Positions 52,690 to 63,755 are shown, counted from the stretch's first letter. The stretch is DNA of 64,000 nucleotides from Ailurus styani (GCA_002007465.1 LNAC01000137.1:3041135-3105134); one strand, 5' to 3'. A program made the numbers and translations. Notes: generated from the letters alone by a model not told the origin.

Positions 52690-53185
52690 TCATGATCATG
52701 GTATACAACAACTAACCACAAAACTTCAATGACAGAATCAACATTCTGCTCACGAGCCTCTGGGTCAGCTGGGTGGTTTCACTGGGCTCAGAGGGATCGT
52801 TCACACATCTACACTCCACAGTAGGTTGGCTTAGGAGGCTTGGCTGATCTTGGCTGGGCTGGACTCTCTCAAATATCTGGAGCTTTGCCCTGACTTTGCT
52901 TGCCATGTCTCATTCCCCATCAAGCTGGCACAGGCTTGTTCCCATGGTTACAAAGGAGCAGATGCAGAGCAAAAGTAAGCAATGTCTCTTGAAACCCAGG
53001 CTTGAGACAAGCACACCATCACTTCTACCACATTCTATGGGCCAAGGCAAGTGACAAGATCAGCTCATGCCCAAGGGGTGGAGAAATAGCTTCATTTCTC
53101 AGCAGAGGGAGCTGCAAAGGTAAACTGCAAAAGGCATGTGTTAGGAAGAATTAGAGCCATCTCTGAAATCAGTTTACCATATGAC
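52690..53185 (-). mobile_element. MLT1-type LTR, reversed
   Basis: TACAACAACTAACCACAAAA, TGGGTCAGCTGGGTGGTTTC, TGGCTGATCTTGGCTGGGCT, CACTTCTACCACATTCTATG, CCCAAGGGGTGGAGAAATAG and GAGGGAGCTGCAAAGGTAAA, which is the reverse of an old MaLR LTR. Confidence 0.75.
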
Positions 53186-53289
53186 ATAATTTTATATGTA
53201 AAATTTAGCAACATGCCTAGGACAGGTTTGCAGAACACTGGAATGCCAAAGTACACAAGCTGAGAATTAACGGCATAACAGTTGAGAAC

Positions 53290-53513
53290 TAGGAAGGTAG
53301 CGTCGGAGAGCTGGATTCCAATTCCTACCCTACCACTTACTAAATGAGCTCAGGCAATGTTCTTAGACTTTCTAAGCCTCAGAATCCCCACCTAAAAAAT
53401 GAATACAATAATAGCCATCCAGATCATAAGGTTACAAAAATTAAGTGGGAACATCTACCATGAAATGCTTAACACAGAGTTTGCCATAAAATACGTGTTC
53501 GGCAAATAATAAT
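53290..53513 (+). repeat. MIR SINE
   Basis: CGTCGGAGAGCTGGATTCCA, CCACTTACTAAATGAGCTCA, TCTAAGCCTCAGAATCCCCA, CACAGAGTTTGCCATAAAAT and ACGTGTTCGGCAAATAATAA. Confidence 0.85.
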
Positions 53514-53529
53514 AATAATTACTAATTTC

Positions 53530-53754
53530 GGGCGCCTGGGTGGCTCAGTGGGTTAAAGCCGCTGCCTTCGGCTCAGGTCATGATCCCAGGGTCCTGGGAT
53601 CGAGGCCCACATCGGGCTCTCTGCTCGGCAGGNNNNNNNNNNNNNNNNNNNNNGGGAGCCTGCTTCCTCCTCTCTCCTCTCTCTCTGCCTGCCTCTCTGC
53701 CTACTTGTAATCTCTCTCTCTGTGTCAAATGAATAAATAAAATCTTTAAAAAAA
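53530..53754 (+). mobile_element. CAN-SINE, youngest subtype, interrupted by 21 Ns
   Basis: SINE with the subtype marks CCGCTGCC, CTCGGCAGG, CTTGTAATCTC and AAATGAATAAATAAAATC. Duplications AATAATTACTAATTTC (53514-53529) and AATAATTACTAGTTTC (53755-53770) differ by one base. The N block (53633-53653) falls where sibling copies are continuous (GGCAGGGAGCC), so little or no sequence is really missing. Confidence 0.96.
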
Positions 53755-53992
53755 AATAATTACTAGTTTCATCATAAGGAGCCAAAGCAAGAGGTAGACT
53801 GTACATGACACCATTGTCACTATCATTCCATTCAGCTCACCCTCAGGAAAGCCACTGAGTCCTGTTCAAGGTGGTGGGCAGATTCACAGAAGAGAAAGAA
53901 AAAATATGAAGGATTAGTACTCATACTCATTCATTCATTCACTATATGTCTCTATGTGCTCTCCAATTTGCCTTCAAAGTACTGTAGTTTTA

Positions 53993-54194
53993 TTTTTTTT
54001 TTTAGATTTTATTTATTCATTTGACACAGAGAGAGAGATTACAAGTAGGCAGAGAGGCAGGCAGAGAGAGAGGAGAGAGGAGGAAGCAGGCTCCCTGCCG
54101 AGCAGAGAGCCCGATGTGGGCCTCGATCCCAGGACNTGGGATCATGACCTGAGCCGAAGGCAGCGGCTTTAACCCACTGAGCCACCCAGGCGCC
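53993..54194 (-). mobile_element. CAN-SINE, youngest subtype, inverted partner
   Basis: Reverse SINE nearly identical to 53530-53754, sharing CCGCTGCC, CTCGGCAGGGAGCC and AAATGAATAAATAAAATC. An N at 54136 replaces GG of the expected CCCAGGGTCC on the SINE strand. An 18-base duplication with one change lies at 53975-53992 and 54195-54212. Confidence 0.96.
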
Positions 54195-54224
54195 CAAACT
54201 ACTGTAGTTTTAAAATGTGCTGGT

Positions 54225-55370
54225 GTTAGCAAATAATTAAAGATGTGCCCAGAGATTTAGTCCCAAGGATTTTCAGTGCATTATTGCTGATAAGAGTGAA
54301 AACCAGAGGGCGCCTGGGTGGCTCAGTGGGTTAAAGCCTCTGCTTTCGGCTCAGGTCATGATCTCAGCGTCCTGGGATCGAGGCCCACATCGGGCTCTCT
54401 GCTCAGCAGGGAGCCTGCTTCCTCCTCTCTCTGTCTCTCTGCCTGCCTCTCTGCCTACTTGTAATCTCTCTCTCTGTGTCAAATAAATAAATAAAATCTT
54501 TAAAAAAAAAATAAAAATAAAAATAAAAAAAAAAAAACTTGGAAGTTATTCATGCATTTCTGTTCCCAAGTCATTGACCAATGCANCAGTGCAGCCATTA
54601 CAAAGTACCGTATAAGATATCTAATGACAGAGGCAGATAGGAGGAGGTATTGCTTAGAGAGGCACTAACAGTGTGTGGGGTGATCAGCTGTTTCTGATTC
54701 CCCCACGTCACCTAGAGCAATTGTAGGTCCACTGTGGGGATCCGATCACTCCTTTTTGATCCTTGCTGATTCAGGAGATGGAAATTTGGGCAGCCTCTTC
54801 TCCCGTGAAAATATCATTTTCCAGATTTCAATCGTAGAGCGCTTCAATCCCCATCTTATTCTAATTCTAATCACGAATAAACATAGGACAAAGTGCTCAA
54901 CTTCATTGATAGTTGATAATCAAGAACAAGCAAATCAAAATTATTTAGCCCTGGCTAAAATAAAAAAATACTGACATTTCCAATTGGTGCCGAAGATGCG
55001 GTGCGGTGGCAGCCTACATACGTAACTGGTTTGAAATGGGTTTGGCTGGCGCTATAAAAATCAAAAATTTATACCCAAGGCCCTGCTCATGTATGCATGT
55101 ATATGTAGTTCCATTTATGTAAAGTTTAAACACCTAAAACAGTAGTCTTAGAAGTCAGGGTAGTGGTCAACTTTGGGAAGGACGGAGGGAGCCGTGGTTG
55201 GGGAAGAGCATGAGAAGGGTGTCTGCGGGGCCGGTAATAATCTATTCTTGATCTGGTTGCTAGTTACAGGCTGTGTGCTTGAAGAAAACTCACTGAGCAG
55301 TATACAATAATTTGTGTACTTTCTATGCACGCAATATACCTTTGTGATGGACATTTTTAAATAAAATAGA
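54225..55370 (+). mobile_element. LINE-1 remnant, split by SINE
   Basis: GTGCATTATTGCTGATAAGA, then after the SINE GACCAATGCANCAGTGCAGC, ACAAAGTGCTCAACTTCATT, TAATCTATTCTTGATCTGGT, TAATTTGTGTACTTTCTATG and AAATAAAATAGATTTA. The 3' portion reads as an L1 3' UTR. The upstream half is less certain. Confidence 0.65.
54308..54537 (+). mobile_element. CAN-SINE, young, long tail
   Basis: Full SINE GGGCGCCTGGGTGGCTCAGT with the CCTCTGCTTTCGGCTCAGG variant and a CTTGTAATCTC body. The tail is long and broken: A9, then TAAAAATAAAAATAA, then A14. Confidence 0.95.
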
Positions 55371-55374
55371 TTTA

Positions 55375-55584
55375 GGGGCACCTGGGTGGCCCAATCGGTT
55401 GAGTAGTTGACTCTTGGTTTCAGCTCTGGTCATGATCTCAGGATCCTGGGATCGAGCCCCACATCAGGCTCCATGCTCAGTGGGGAGTCTGCCTGTGGAT
55501 TCTCTCTCCCTCTGCCCCTCATCCAGCTTGCTCTCTCACTCTCTCTCTCTCTTTCTAAAATAAATAAATAAGTAAATCTTTTTT
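55375..55584 (+). mobile_element. CAN-SINE, old type, hosting a younger SINE in its tail
   Basis: GGGGCACCTGGGTGGCCCAA, TCGGTTGAGTAGTTGACTCT, GATCGAGCCCCACATCAGGC, a CT body and AAATAAATAAGTAAATC. A reverse SINE entered its tail, so the tail resumes at 55810. Confidence 0.93.
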
Positions 55585-55809
55585 ATTTTTATTTTATTTT
55601 TTTTTTTAAATTTTTTTTTTTTTTTTTATTCATTTGACACAGAGAGAGAGATCACAAGTAGGCAGAGAGGCAGGCAGAGAGAGAGGAGAGAGGAGGAAGC
55701 AGGCTCTCTGCCGAGCAGAGAGCCTGATGTGGGCCTCGATCCCAGGACCCTGGGATCATGACCTGAGCCGAAGGCAGCGGCTTTAACCCACTGAGCCACC
55801 CAGGCGCCC
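55585..55809 (-). mobile_element. CAN-SINE, youngest subtype, nested in SINE tail
   Basis: Reverse copy with CCGCTGCC and AAATGAATAA marks, flanked by the perfect 14-base duplication AGTAAATCTTTTTT (55571-55584 and 55810-55823). The T-rich part (55585-55630), with short ATTTTATTTT interruptions, is its poly(A) tail. Confidence 0.96.
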
Positions 55810-55829
55810 AGTAAATCTTTTTTAAAAGA

Positions 55830-57570
55830 TCAAATCAAATCAATTTAACATGGCTCATGCAATAAGACATGGCTTTAGAGCATTTTCTAGGAGTTACTAT
55901 CTAAAGAACTGAGATTGGCTGTTTTTGGGATTCCCCAGGGGACAAGAGAGTGTCCCTCTGAGCGTGGCCCAAATCCCCAGGAGACGTGGAGTGATGCATA
56001 AACAGCAGGCAGAGTCCGGCCCCTGATGGGAGAGCTCAGTCTGGCAGCAAACTCAGCCTAACCGAAAGCCCAGCCGGGGGATTTCTTTGAGGAGCCCGAA
56101 CAAGGTGGGTGAGCCCCGCTCCTACGGCAGCCCCTCCCTCTTAGGCCGGAGATAGGCAAGCCTTTAGCCTGAACAAAGCCCTTCCCAACCCCACTGAAGG
56201 AGCTGTTTGTTTCCAAAGGCCTGGTGGAACAGCTAACTGTAAGCCAGGGAGAGGAAGTTACACAATGGATGTTGAAATGTAGGCTTGTTGAAAAGTTGTC
56301 ACTCGAGTAATGAATGCCCTATTTCCTGTTTTTTTTGCCGAAAGTTAAACGCTGGGCATAATTAGCTAGTAAAAAAGCAAGCTTGGCAGCAGAACAAAAA
56401 TAGCACATTTTGGGAGCACAGGCCAATTAAAATTGTTTATGCAGCCATTTAGCAATATTTTTCTCCAAACTATTATGACCGGGAAATATGCAGCAGGAGA
56501 CCGTAAGGCAAGCTCCTCAGAAGAAAAATGACCCACACACTGATCCTTTCAACAGCCTGCTGTTCTCGGGGGATTTTATAGTAAGAATGAACACTTCCAT
56601 CGTCCTGAAGTCCCTGGGCCTCCTCAGGATCTTGAGAACAGCGTCCCTCGCCCTCTGCAGCAGGCAACCATGGACGAGGTCCTGAAACCTGCTGAAGTTA
56701 AGATTAGCCGAGCCCCCCACGTGTTAGAGATGCCAGCGACTACACACTTAGCTGCCAGCTGCCGTCATTTAAATGATCCAGCTGATGCCGTAATCTGACC
56801 GAGTGGACAAAATGTTTTTGTTAATAACTGGACAGTCTGGCTGGTGTCAGGATGAGTTGCTAGAACTCAGCGAAATTGCCCTGGACAAAGTTTGTCCGGA
56901 TGCCAGCTCCTCCTCTCCGTGTTCTCTCTCCAGCACTTTCCATCTGTGTCTCTGACGATAATCCACCTCAAGTACCCAGGTTACATCTTCCTTTCCGTCT
57001 TCAGCCTCCGTGTCAAAACCTACATTTTAGATCCTGCACTTACACTGAGGTGTAATGGACCGATGGCAGCTTTAGAAGCTATCAGAGCTTCTCGCTGAGA
57101 GACGACGCTTCGATTATGGAATTTCAGACACTGAGTTAAGGGATGGGGTGAGCACGTGGGGAGCGCAGGGAGCCTTCTCGACGCCCCTAAAGTTTCACCC
57201 CAGGGAAAGAGGCTATTTTACGCGGCTTACCAGGTTAACCCACTTGGCCGAATGCCTCATGGGCTGACAGGAAAGAGATCTCTGGAGACCTTCACCTCCT
57301 ACAGACACTGTCCCAGATGCCGCCGCAGTTAGCCTTAACCTGGTCACCTCGCCCGCCAGGGTTCTCGATCTCCCCAGCCCTGAGGCATCTTGAGAAGCAC
57401 CTCTCACCTGGGAGGCCCACTGGAGAAAGCCTTTTGCCGCCCCTGGATTGGACAGTGAGTACTTGAACAGCAGAAGGGCCCTCTCCTGTCTTCCTGCTCA
57501 CGTTCTGTTCACTTCACATTCGTGCATTCGTAGCTAGGATTTATAAAATATATATATGGATCCAAAATGA
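55830..57570. other. Unique sequence with a possible conserved non-coding element
   Basis: 1.7 kb without transposon wording. 56280-56900 is of high complexity, with homeobox-site-like TAATTAGC, ATTTAAAT and TTATGCAG words and several preserved CG sites. Short overlapping frames on both strands are not coding-like. Confidence 0.45.
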
Positions 57571-57574
57571 TAAT

Positions 57575-57885
57575 TTAGCTTAATATTAAGAGCTCTCTGT
57601 GGCTTGGTCCCAGCTTCCCTGTCTCACCCTTTCTCTGATTAGTCATTTTCCTGCGTTTGCCGGGACCGTCTTTCTTCCGAAGCCCACGCTGTACTTTCGT
57701 ACTTCTTTGCCTTTTCAGACTCTGTTCCCTGCCTGAGCTCCTTTTCCTCCTGGTACCCAAATCTCTCCCATCAAGTGAGGCTAACCCGAACCTCCCTTCT
57801 TGTCCACAGAGCCACCTCTGACCACTGCTGCCCACAGCGGTCTTCTACGCGTGTGAACTCTCCCAGCATTATTCCCTCAGCCTGC
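57575..57885 (+). mobile_element. LINE-2 fragment
   Basis: GGCTTGGTCCCAGCTTCCCT, GCCTGAGCTCCTTTTCCTCC, TACCCAAATCTCTCCCATCA and CTGACCACTGCTGCCCACAG have L2-like order and style. The minus frame over it (57835-57575) is incidental. Confidence 0.5.
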
Positions 57886-58345
57886 CTACGGCCTTCAGTC
57901 AAAACTTCCCTTTGACATGCCCTGTGTTCTCTTGAACATCTTCTCTCTGGGTAGAACGTATAGCCCTGAGTTGGCCTCCCTCCCTCCAGCTTATGGGCAC
58001 TGGAGTCAGGAGGGGACCTCTGGTCAGCAGTTTCCGGGTCAGAACTAAATGAAGTTCCTGGCAGTGGACCTGCCCCTGGGTCCCCACAGGAATTTCCTGT
58101 CGACAGCCCCGCCCTCTGCCTTCCGTTTCCTCTCCTCCAGGCCTCACCTCTGAATCATGACTTTCCCTGCGACTCCTTCCATTCTCTCGCTCTCATCCAT
58201 CCAATAAGCATTACAAGGCTTAGATAAGAACACTGGATGAGATCAGCTCCTGGAGACATATTCTGGTTCTACAAAGACATGTGGTTCCGTGGCTATAACT
58301 CTTTGGAGTTAGCCAACCAGTGATCTCGAAAGGTCATTCGCCCCT
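57886..58345. other. Unique sequence
   Basis: I recognise nothing. Confidence 0.45.
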
Positions 58346-58347
58346 TG

Positions 58348-58560
58348 TCCCTCCCTCCCTCCCTTCACTCATTCATTCATTCATTCATTCATTCGATATT
58401 GTCTAAGTGCATACTATGTGCCATGCCCTGTGCTGGGCCCCAGGGACGCAGCAATGAACAGATCCCAGGCCCTGCTGGCCTTCAAGGAGCTGGCAATCTA
58501 GAAGGGGATCCAGGCAAGTTAACAAGCCGTGACAGTACACAGTCTGTATGATGGGAGAGG
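58348..58560 (-). mobile_element. LINE-2 3' end with (CATT)n
   Basis: A CATT tetranucleotide array (58368-58394) is the expanded L2 terminal ATGAATGAATGAA. Then come TGCATACTATGTGCCATGCC, CTGTGCTGGGCCCCAGGGAC, GCAGCAATGAACAGATCCCA and GAGCTGGCAATCTAGAAGGG. A well-preserved reverse L2 end. Confidence 0.85.
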
Positions 58561-60220
58561 TTTAAGGTAGCCCATACGGATGAAATTCTGTTCTGTTGAA
58601 CAATATCTGTTGAGAAGCAGGATCCACAAAACCGTTTGTTCTGTAGACCTTTCCAGAGGCTGTAGTTCCTTTTTGGTGCACCCAAGTCTTCAAAAATCTC
58701 CAATTTATTTTCCCACTGCCTGTTAAACTTAGCAACAATCCTTTAAAAAGAGCTGGTCACATCACTTAGCAGGATTCTTCATGTATTGCAAGATAATAAT
58801 TAGGTCATGCTTCTAGCATTGTGCTTTAACTTTGCCTAGTGTTTAAAATGATGCCGGAAAGTAATAATTCAGGCACTAATGGTCCTAGCTATCACTGACT
58901 GAACATGTCTCCAGCGCCAGGTGATTTTCACGGGCCTCGTGGAGAGATCTGCAGGCCAGGCGGAGCTTTCTACCATACCCAAGCCATGAGCATGTCCTTT
59001 TGGCCCACGTCCCTTAGATGTGTGTTCCCTGGTGAACTTCCCTTATCCTCTTCTGGTGTCATCCCTCTCCATTGGGAGGGACAGACCAGCCAGTTTGCAC
59101 CTACTCCCAGCCCCGTCCTTTGGCCAAAACCTCATGCCTCAAACTTGACTCCACTGACATTCTCTCCCTTAAACTTGAATCTTCAGATGCGTCCCTACTG
59201 CTCATGTAGCCTCACCGCTGAGTCCTGAAGCTTAACTTCGCATTAGCCCCTACTCTGCTTACATTCACAGATGATTACTGTGGCTTGCAACCAAGGAACC
59301 GTAACCCAAACCATCATTCACTGCAACCTGGTACAGTTTTCCCATTCCTTTGTTCCGAAGCCAACAAGCTGATGCTGTCTGGAATTTGCCAGTTCTGCTC
59401 AGCACTCTGTGGAAGGAGAGGAGAGGCTCAGATGCCAGGGCCATGGACCGTGGGACGTTAGAGAAAGGAACTGTCTGACAAACAGCAAACGTGCCAAATG
59501 AATGCTTTCAGAGAAACGAGGGTTGCCTGAACACTATTGATTGCAGGCCCACTAATGGTTCAGGCTGTGGGGTTGGGTGTGACAGCTCAGCCTCACTCAG
59601 TGCAGTAATATACCGCCAAGTCAGGCCTATTTTCCGGTGTCAGCAGGGAAATGGGAGACTATTAAGGACGCACCTTATCAGGAACTGAGCTCAGCGTCAC
59701 TGGGGAGACGGTGGCAATTAGCAAGATGGAAGCCATGAAGCAGCCCCAGCTCTGGGATAGGTGCGGAAGAAATTAGGAGGAAACCTCTTAACTGACAGGT
59801 CAGCTTTGGCCCCAACAGGGAGAGGGCCCTGAGCAAATGCTGATGCTCTCTTTTCTCTGGCTGGAAAGATCTCCACTACCTCTGGTTACCTTTGGGTCTG
59901 CTCTCTGCACACACATTTGCTAGGGGGCGTCTATCTATCTAGTCTCCCTGCCCCAATTACAAAAGTAATCATGTCCCCTATCATTTGAATGGTGCTCTCA
60001 CATTTAGTGTGTCGGGCAGGCAGTAGAGTCAAGGGTCCAAGCTTTGGAGACTGGAGTGTCTGGAACAAATGGGTGAAAAAATCAGCCACTATCTTTCCCT
60101 CCGGGGCTCTCAAGCTGGAGGGAGCCATGAGTGAGCATGTGAGGGGCCTTCATTTGAAGAAATTATTACACAACTGTCATCACTTTTCCACCCTTCCATT
60201 CCAAACACACACAAGGTCAA
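58561..60220. other. Unique sequence
   Basis: 1.65 kb with no recognised repeat or RNA gene. The 107-codon plus frame (58905-59228) has no motif. Confidence 0.5.
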
Positions 60221-60224
60221 GAAA

Positions 60225-60360
60225 ACGGATGTGGCCTGTAAGCTAGGAGACCCATTTCCTGCTCTACTTGGGTTTGCTGTGTGGCCTCAGAAAAATCCAC
60301 TTGCCTCTCTGAGCTTCGGTTTTTCTCAAGTACAAAATGAGCCCGTTACTAGATGATCTC
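60225..60360 (+). repeat. MIR fragment
   Basis: CTACTTGGGTTTGCTGTGTG, GCCTCTCTGAGCTTCGGTTT and TTCTCAAGTACAAAATGAGC are a MIR core. Confidence 0.7.
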
Positions 60361-61145
60361 TGAGTTAATCCAGGTCCTCCAAGAAGCAGACGCCAAGAGG
60401 GGTTGAACATACTAGGATGTTATGAGGAAAAACGCCTGTGAGAGAAAATATGGAGGAAGCTGAGAAGAGCTGGGGGAGCCCTCCGCCCAGGATGCTAGTC
60501 TGACTCTGAATCAAGAAGTGGGAGGAGGACGCTTTTGTGGAAGCATCTCAGACCAAATCTAGGGAACGTTCGGCAAGGCCATCAGGGAGTCGTCAGACCA
60601 AAGATGGCTGTCAGAAGAGTCCAGTGTCTCCCAGGGACAGGTCTGCCTTAGCATCTGTGCTGTCCTTTGTCCTCTGGGAGCAGCCAGTGGGAAGTGTGGC
60701 CGAGGAGTAAACCCAGGGCTGGATGTCAGAGCAAGCAACTGTGGCCTCCTGTGGCGTGAAGTCTGCAAGGTGCGTTCTTTTGGCCACAGGAAAGCTCGGT
60801 GGCCCGGTGTTCTCAGAACCCTAGAGACTGGCCAGCAGACCCAGACCCACGTCACCCTGAGGGAGTCTGGCTGGGCACTGTGGATAGCAGCCGCTCATGG
60901 GCGCTCCCTGACGGCAAAGTTGGCAGGATATTTGTGTCCATGTGACACGTTGGGATCAAATGCTTCCTGTCTTTCCTATTTTGGGCCCTGCTTTGGTCTT
61001 CAGAGAAGGGAAGTAGGGGCTCCAGTTTCCCCGCTGTCATCTTTGTTTGAAGTGAAGCCAGACAATAGAGGCCCTACCCTGATCACATCCGTCCTGCCTT
61101 TCCTGGATGCCCCCCAGCCTGGACCCTCCATGCACACAGCCACAC
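60361..61145. other. Unassigned sequence
   Basis: TTAATCCAGGTCCTCCAAGA AGCAGACGCCAAGA at about 60365 has the ring of an old LTR or LINE, but I cannot place it. The 183-codon plus frame (60770-61321) runs out of this block into the MIR and has no motif. Confidence 0.4.
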
Positions 61146-61149
61146 GGCC

Positions 61150-61410
61150 ACACGTGGGAAGCTGTATGGCTTTGAGTTCTGGGCGCGTCTGGGCTCAGAA
61201 AAACCTAGACCTGAGTTTCTCTTCCCTGTCTTCCTGGCTGCATAACCCTGAACAAATGACCATTTCTGTGAGCCCTGACATTCTCTTCGATAAAAGGAGG
61301 GAAATCCTGCCTACTTCTTAGGATCGTCATGAGAATTCAATAAGACCAGGCACATAAAGTCTTTAGCCCAGCACGACACCTAGTATGTGCTCAGTAAATG
61401 ACACATACTC
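61150..61410 (+). repeat. MIR SINE
   Basis: CTAGACCTGAGTTTCTCTTC, GGCTGCATAACCCTGAACAA, ATGAGAATTCAATAAGACCA and ACGACACCTAGTATGTGCTC AGTAAATG. Confidence 0.75.
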
Positions 61411-61785
61411 ATGGCGTCCCCTCCTAAACACCTGCTACCCATACCATCACAATTGCCCTCGATATTATCCTCTGGTGAGGGACACTAAGGCCTCAGAAGT
61501 TTCTCCTGTGCCCAAGAAGCATTTGGACAAGGGCAAGAACACGTAGAAAGCCACACTGAGATTAGCGGCTAGGTTGTGAGGCTGGCTCTGGAAAGTCATC
61601 ACAGTTGGGGCTGTCTTGTTCATTCCATGACTTCTACAGGACTTCCCTCTGGTGTCCGTGCACCTGGCTTCCTGAATTCACTGGCAATGTCTTAGGCCCA
61701 ATACACCGTGATGTGCAGAGATGGTGGTTCTGGTCACCGCAAGAACCGGAAGGAAGAGTGCAGGTTGGGGTGATGACAGACGGAG
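61411..61785. other. Unique sequence
   Basis: I recognise nothing. Confidence 0.45.
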
Positions 61786-61789
61786 CAGG

Positions 61790-61965
61790 AGGAAGTGGTG
61801 GGCTGGCGAGGCCGGGTGATGAAGGGCCTTGTAAACCCTATTAAGGAATTGGACTTGATCCTGAGGGCAACCACCCGTGCCCTTGATGGGTTTCAAGTAG
61901 GAGAGCGATGTAATCAGATTTGTCTGATGGCTTCAGAACAATTTACCCAAGTTAGCCCCCTTCCC
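61790..61965 (+). repeat. Ancient interspersed repeat (L2-like)
   Basis: GATGAAGGGCCTTGTAAACC, TGGACTTGATCCTGAGGGCA, GATGGGTTTCAAGTAGGAGA and GCGATGTAATCAGATTTGTC TGATGG. Same family as 15340-15720. Confidence 0.5.
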
Positions 61966-62815
61966 TGGGGAAAACCTGTGCCCTGGAGAGGAAAATATGA
62001 ACAGAAAGGATTGGAATTGCACCCACCCCTTGAAAGCACTGCCCGCTCAAACTTTCCCTGACCTGTCCTCCGTCTGACAAAGGCCCCGCGGCCAGCTGGA
62101 GAGGAGCCTTGTTGATTACTCACAATTCCCTTCCCGAGAGGATAGGCGCAGATGTGTTTTCTCTTGATAACACTGGCTCCTTTCGAGCAATAGGACTTCC
62201 TGTCTGATCGGAGAGCAATTACTGTACCTCCAAAGAGAAAATGCTTTAAACAAATCCAGTTTTAGCCCTCCATGATAACGGAGACGTTTGCTCGCTGATC
62301 TGCCATTACCCCTGCATTTAAGGAAGAACGGGGACTTAGGACTCCCAGTGACCAGAGTGATGTCTCCAGATCTGTTTGGTAAAAGATCCAGGGGCCAAAG
62401 GGAGAGGGGATTTCCCCCCCCGGGAATCTGTTCCCTCGGCCGTGCCACCCTGGGCCTGGAGCTCCTGGCTTTTCTGCTCCCCACCCCTCCGCAGGGGCCA
62501 GAGGCCTGTGAAGAACAAGTTGCTTTGATCATCTCAGGGCAGGTCCAAGCTGCTCTGGTCACATTCGGCGTCCCTTGGTCTGTTTCCATCAGCGGATCAT
62601 ACGGTTATTTGCATGAAGACAAATTGTTACCCAACAGCCATCCAGGAAAACTGCCTTTTTTCATACCTTAGGAAAACATGAAAACGGAAAATTCCCCCCC
62701 TAGTTGGGCAGTCCTGCCAGAGATCACCAGTTGGTTTCACTCTCTTTCCAGGATCAGCTGGATGGAATATCCCTCACTCCTTGCTTGCTTCTGTAAGACC
62801 CCGAGAAAGATAAGT
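61966..62815. other. Unique sequence with a possible conserved non-coding element
   Basis: 62100-62350 is complex, transposon-free and retains several CG sites. The opposing 157-codon minus (62589-62116) and 127-codon plus (62288-62671) frames overlap, so neither is convincing as coding. Confidence 0.45.
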
Positions 62816-62824
62816 GGATAATCG

Positions 62825-63135
62825 TAATTAGTTAACATTTGCATAACACTCGAGCTACGCCTAAGTACCTTCTATACACACTCATGCAGTGTAATTCTCC
62901 TAAAGATCCTATGACACAGGTACTGCTTTTTTCTCTTTCTTTTTTTTTTTTTTAAGTAGGCTCCACGTCCAGCACAGGCCCCATGTGGGGCTCAATCTGA
63001 CAATCCTGAGATCATGACCCTGAGATCAAGATCTGAGCTGAGATCAAGAGTCAGACTCTTAACCGACTGAGCCCCCCAGGTATCCCAACACAGGTACTAT
63101 TATTATTCCCATTTTTAAATGAAATAACTAGGGCA
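62825..63135 (-). repeat. MIR SINE, split by SINE
   Basis: TTAACATTTGCATAACACTC, GTAATTCTCCTAAAGATCCT, and after the SINE CAGGTACTATTATTATTCCC ATTTTTAAATGAAATAACTA, a reverse MIR. Confidence 0.75.
62925..63087 (-). mobile_element. Short tRNA-related SINE in MIR
   Basis: A T14 tail, AAGTAGGCTCCACGTCCAGC, CATGTGGGGCTCAATCTGAC, a partial internal duplication (TGAGATCATGACCCTGAGAT then CAAGATCTGAGCTGAGATC), and the head CGACTGAGCCCCCCAGGTAT. The perfect 11-base duplication ACACAGGTACT lies at 62914-62924 and 63088-63098. Confidence 0.92.
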
Positions 63136-63194
63136 TATTCCAGAACCCAGGGATGTATTATGGTATGGCAAGGGTGGGGAGTAAGTTTACAGTT

Positions 63195-63545
63195 GGAACT
63201 AAGGTTGCTAATCGACTGACCTTGAGACCAGGAGAGTATCCTGGATTATCCAGTTGGGCCCAATGTGATCACGAGGTCCTTTATAAGTGAGAGTCAGGGT
63301 CAAGTTTGAAGATGCAATGCTGCTGGCTTTGAAGGTGGAGGAAGACCACCACAAGCCAAGAGATTCAGGGGGCCTCTAGGTTCTCTCCCAGAGCCTCCAG
63401 AAGCAAAGAAGCCCTCTACTGTTGATGTGAGACCCTTGAGACCCATTGCCGGCTGCTGAGTTCCACAACGGGAAGATAATAAATTGGTAGTGTTTTAAGC
63501 CATTAAGTTTGTGGTCATTTGTTACAGCAGCCACAGGAAATGAAC
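63195..63545 (+). mobile_element. MLT1-type LTR, 5'-truncated
   Basis: CCTGGATTATCCAGTTGGGC, CACAAGCCAAGAGATTCAGG, TCCCAGAGCCTCCAGAAGCA and the terminus TTTTAAGCCATTAAGTTTGT GGTCATTTGTTACAGCAGCC. The usual 5' 100 or so bases are missing. Confidence 0.85.
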
Positions 63546-63755
63546 ACACTGGTATTGAGTGTACAGTAGGAAACACAATAAATATGGGCTCTGCCCTTAA
63601 GGGCTGTCTGGATATTGCCAGTGTTTGCGGACTCCGGGTTCGGTCAGCAGTTCCTAAAGCACATTGGGCAGTGGGAGCTCTGCCCTTTCTGGAGCCCAGG
63701 GCCCTGCTAGTGGTGCTCCATGCTCTCCTTGCCTTATTTAACTTCACTCCTTTAG

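Noticed and set aside
53530..55809. Clustered, regularly spaced repeats resembling an array (CRISPR-like)
   Set aside because: These are about 200-base SINEs in both orientations with A tails and target-site duplications, in a mammalian genome.
60770..61321. 183-codon open frame, plus strand
   Set aside because: It runs from unassigned DNA straight into a MIR element, and minus-strand frames overlap it.
62116..62671. 157-codon minus and 127-codon plus frames
   Set aside because: They overlap in opposite directions, so at most one could be real, and neither shows a motif.
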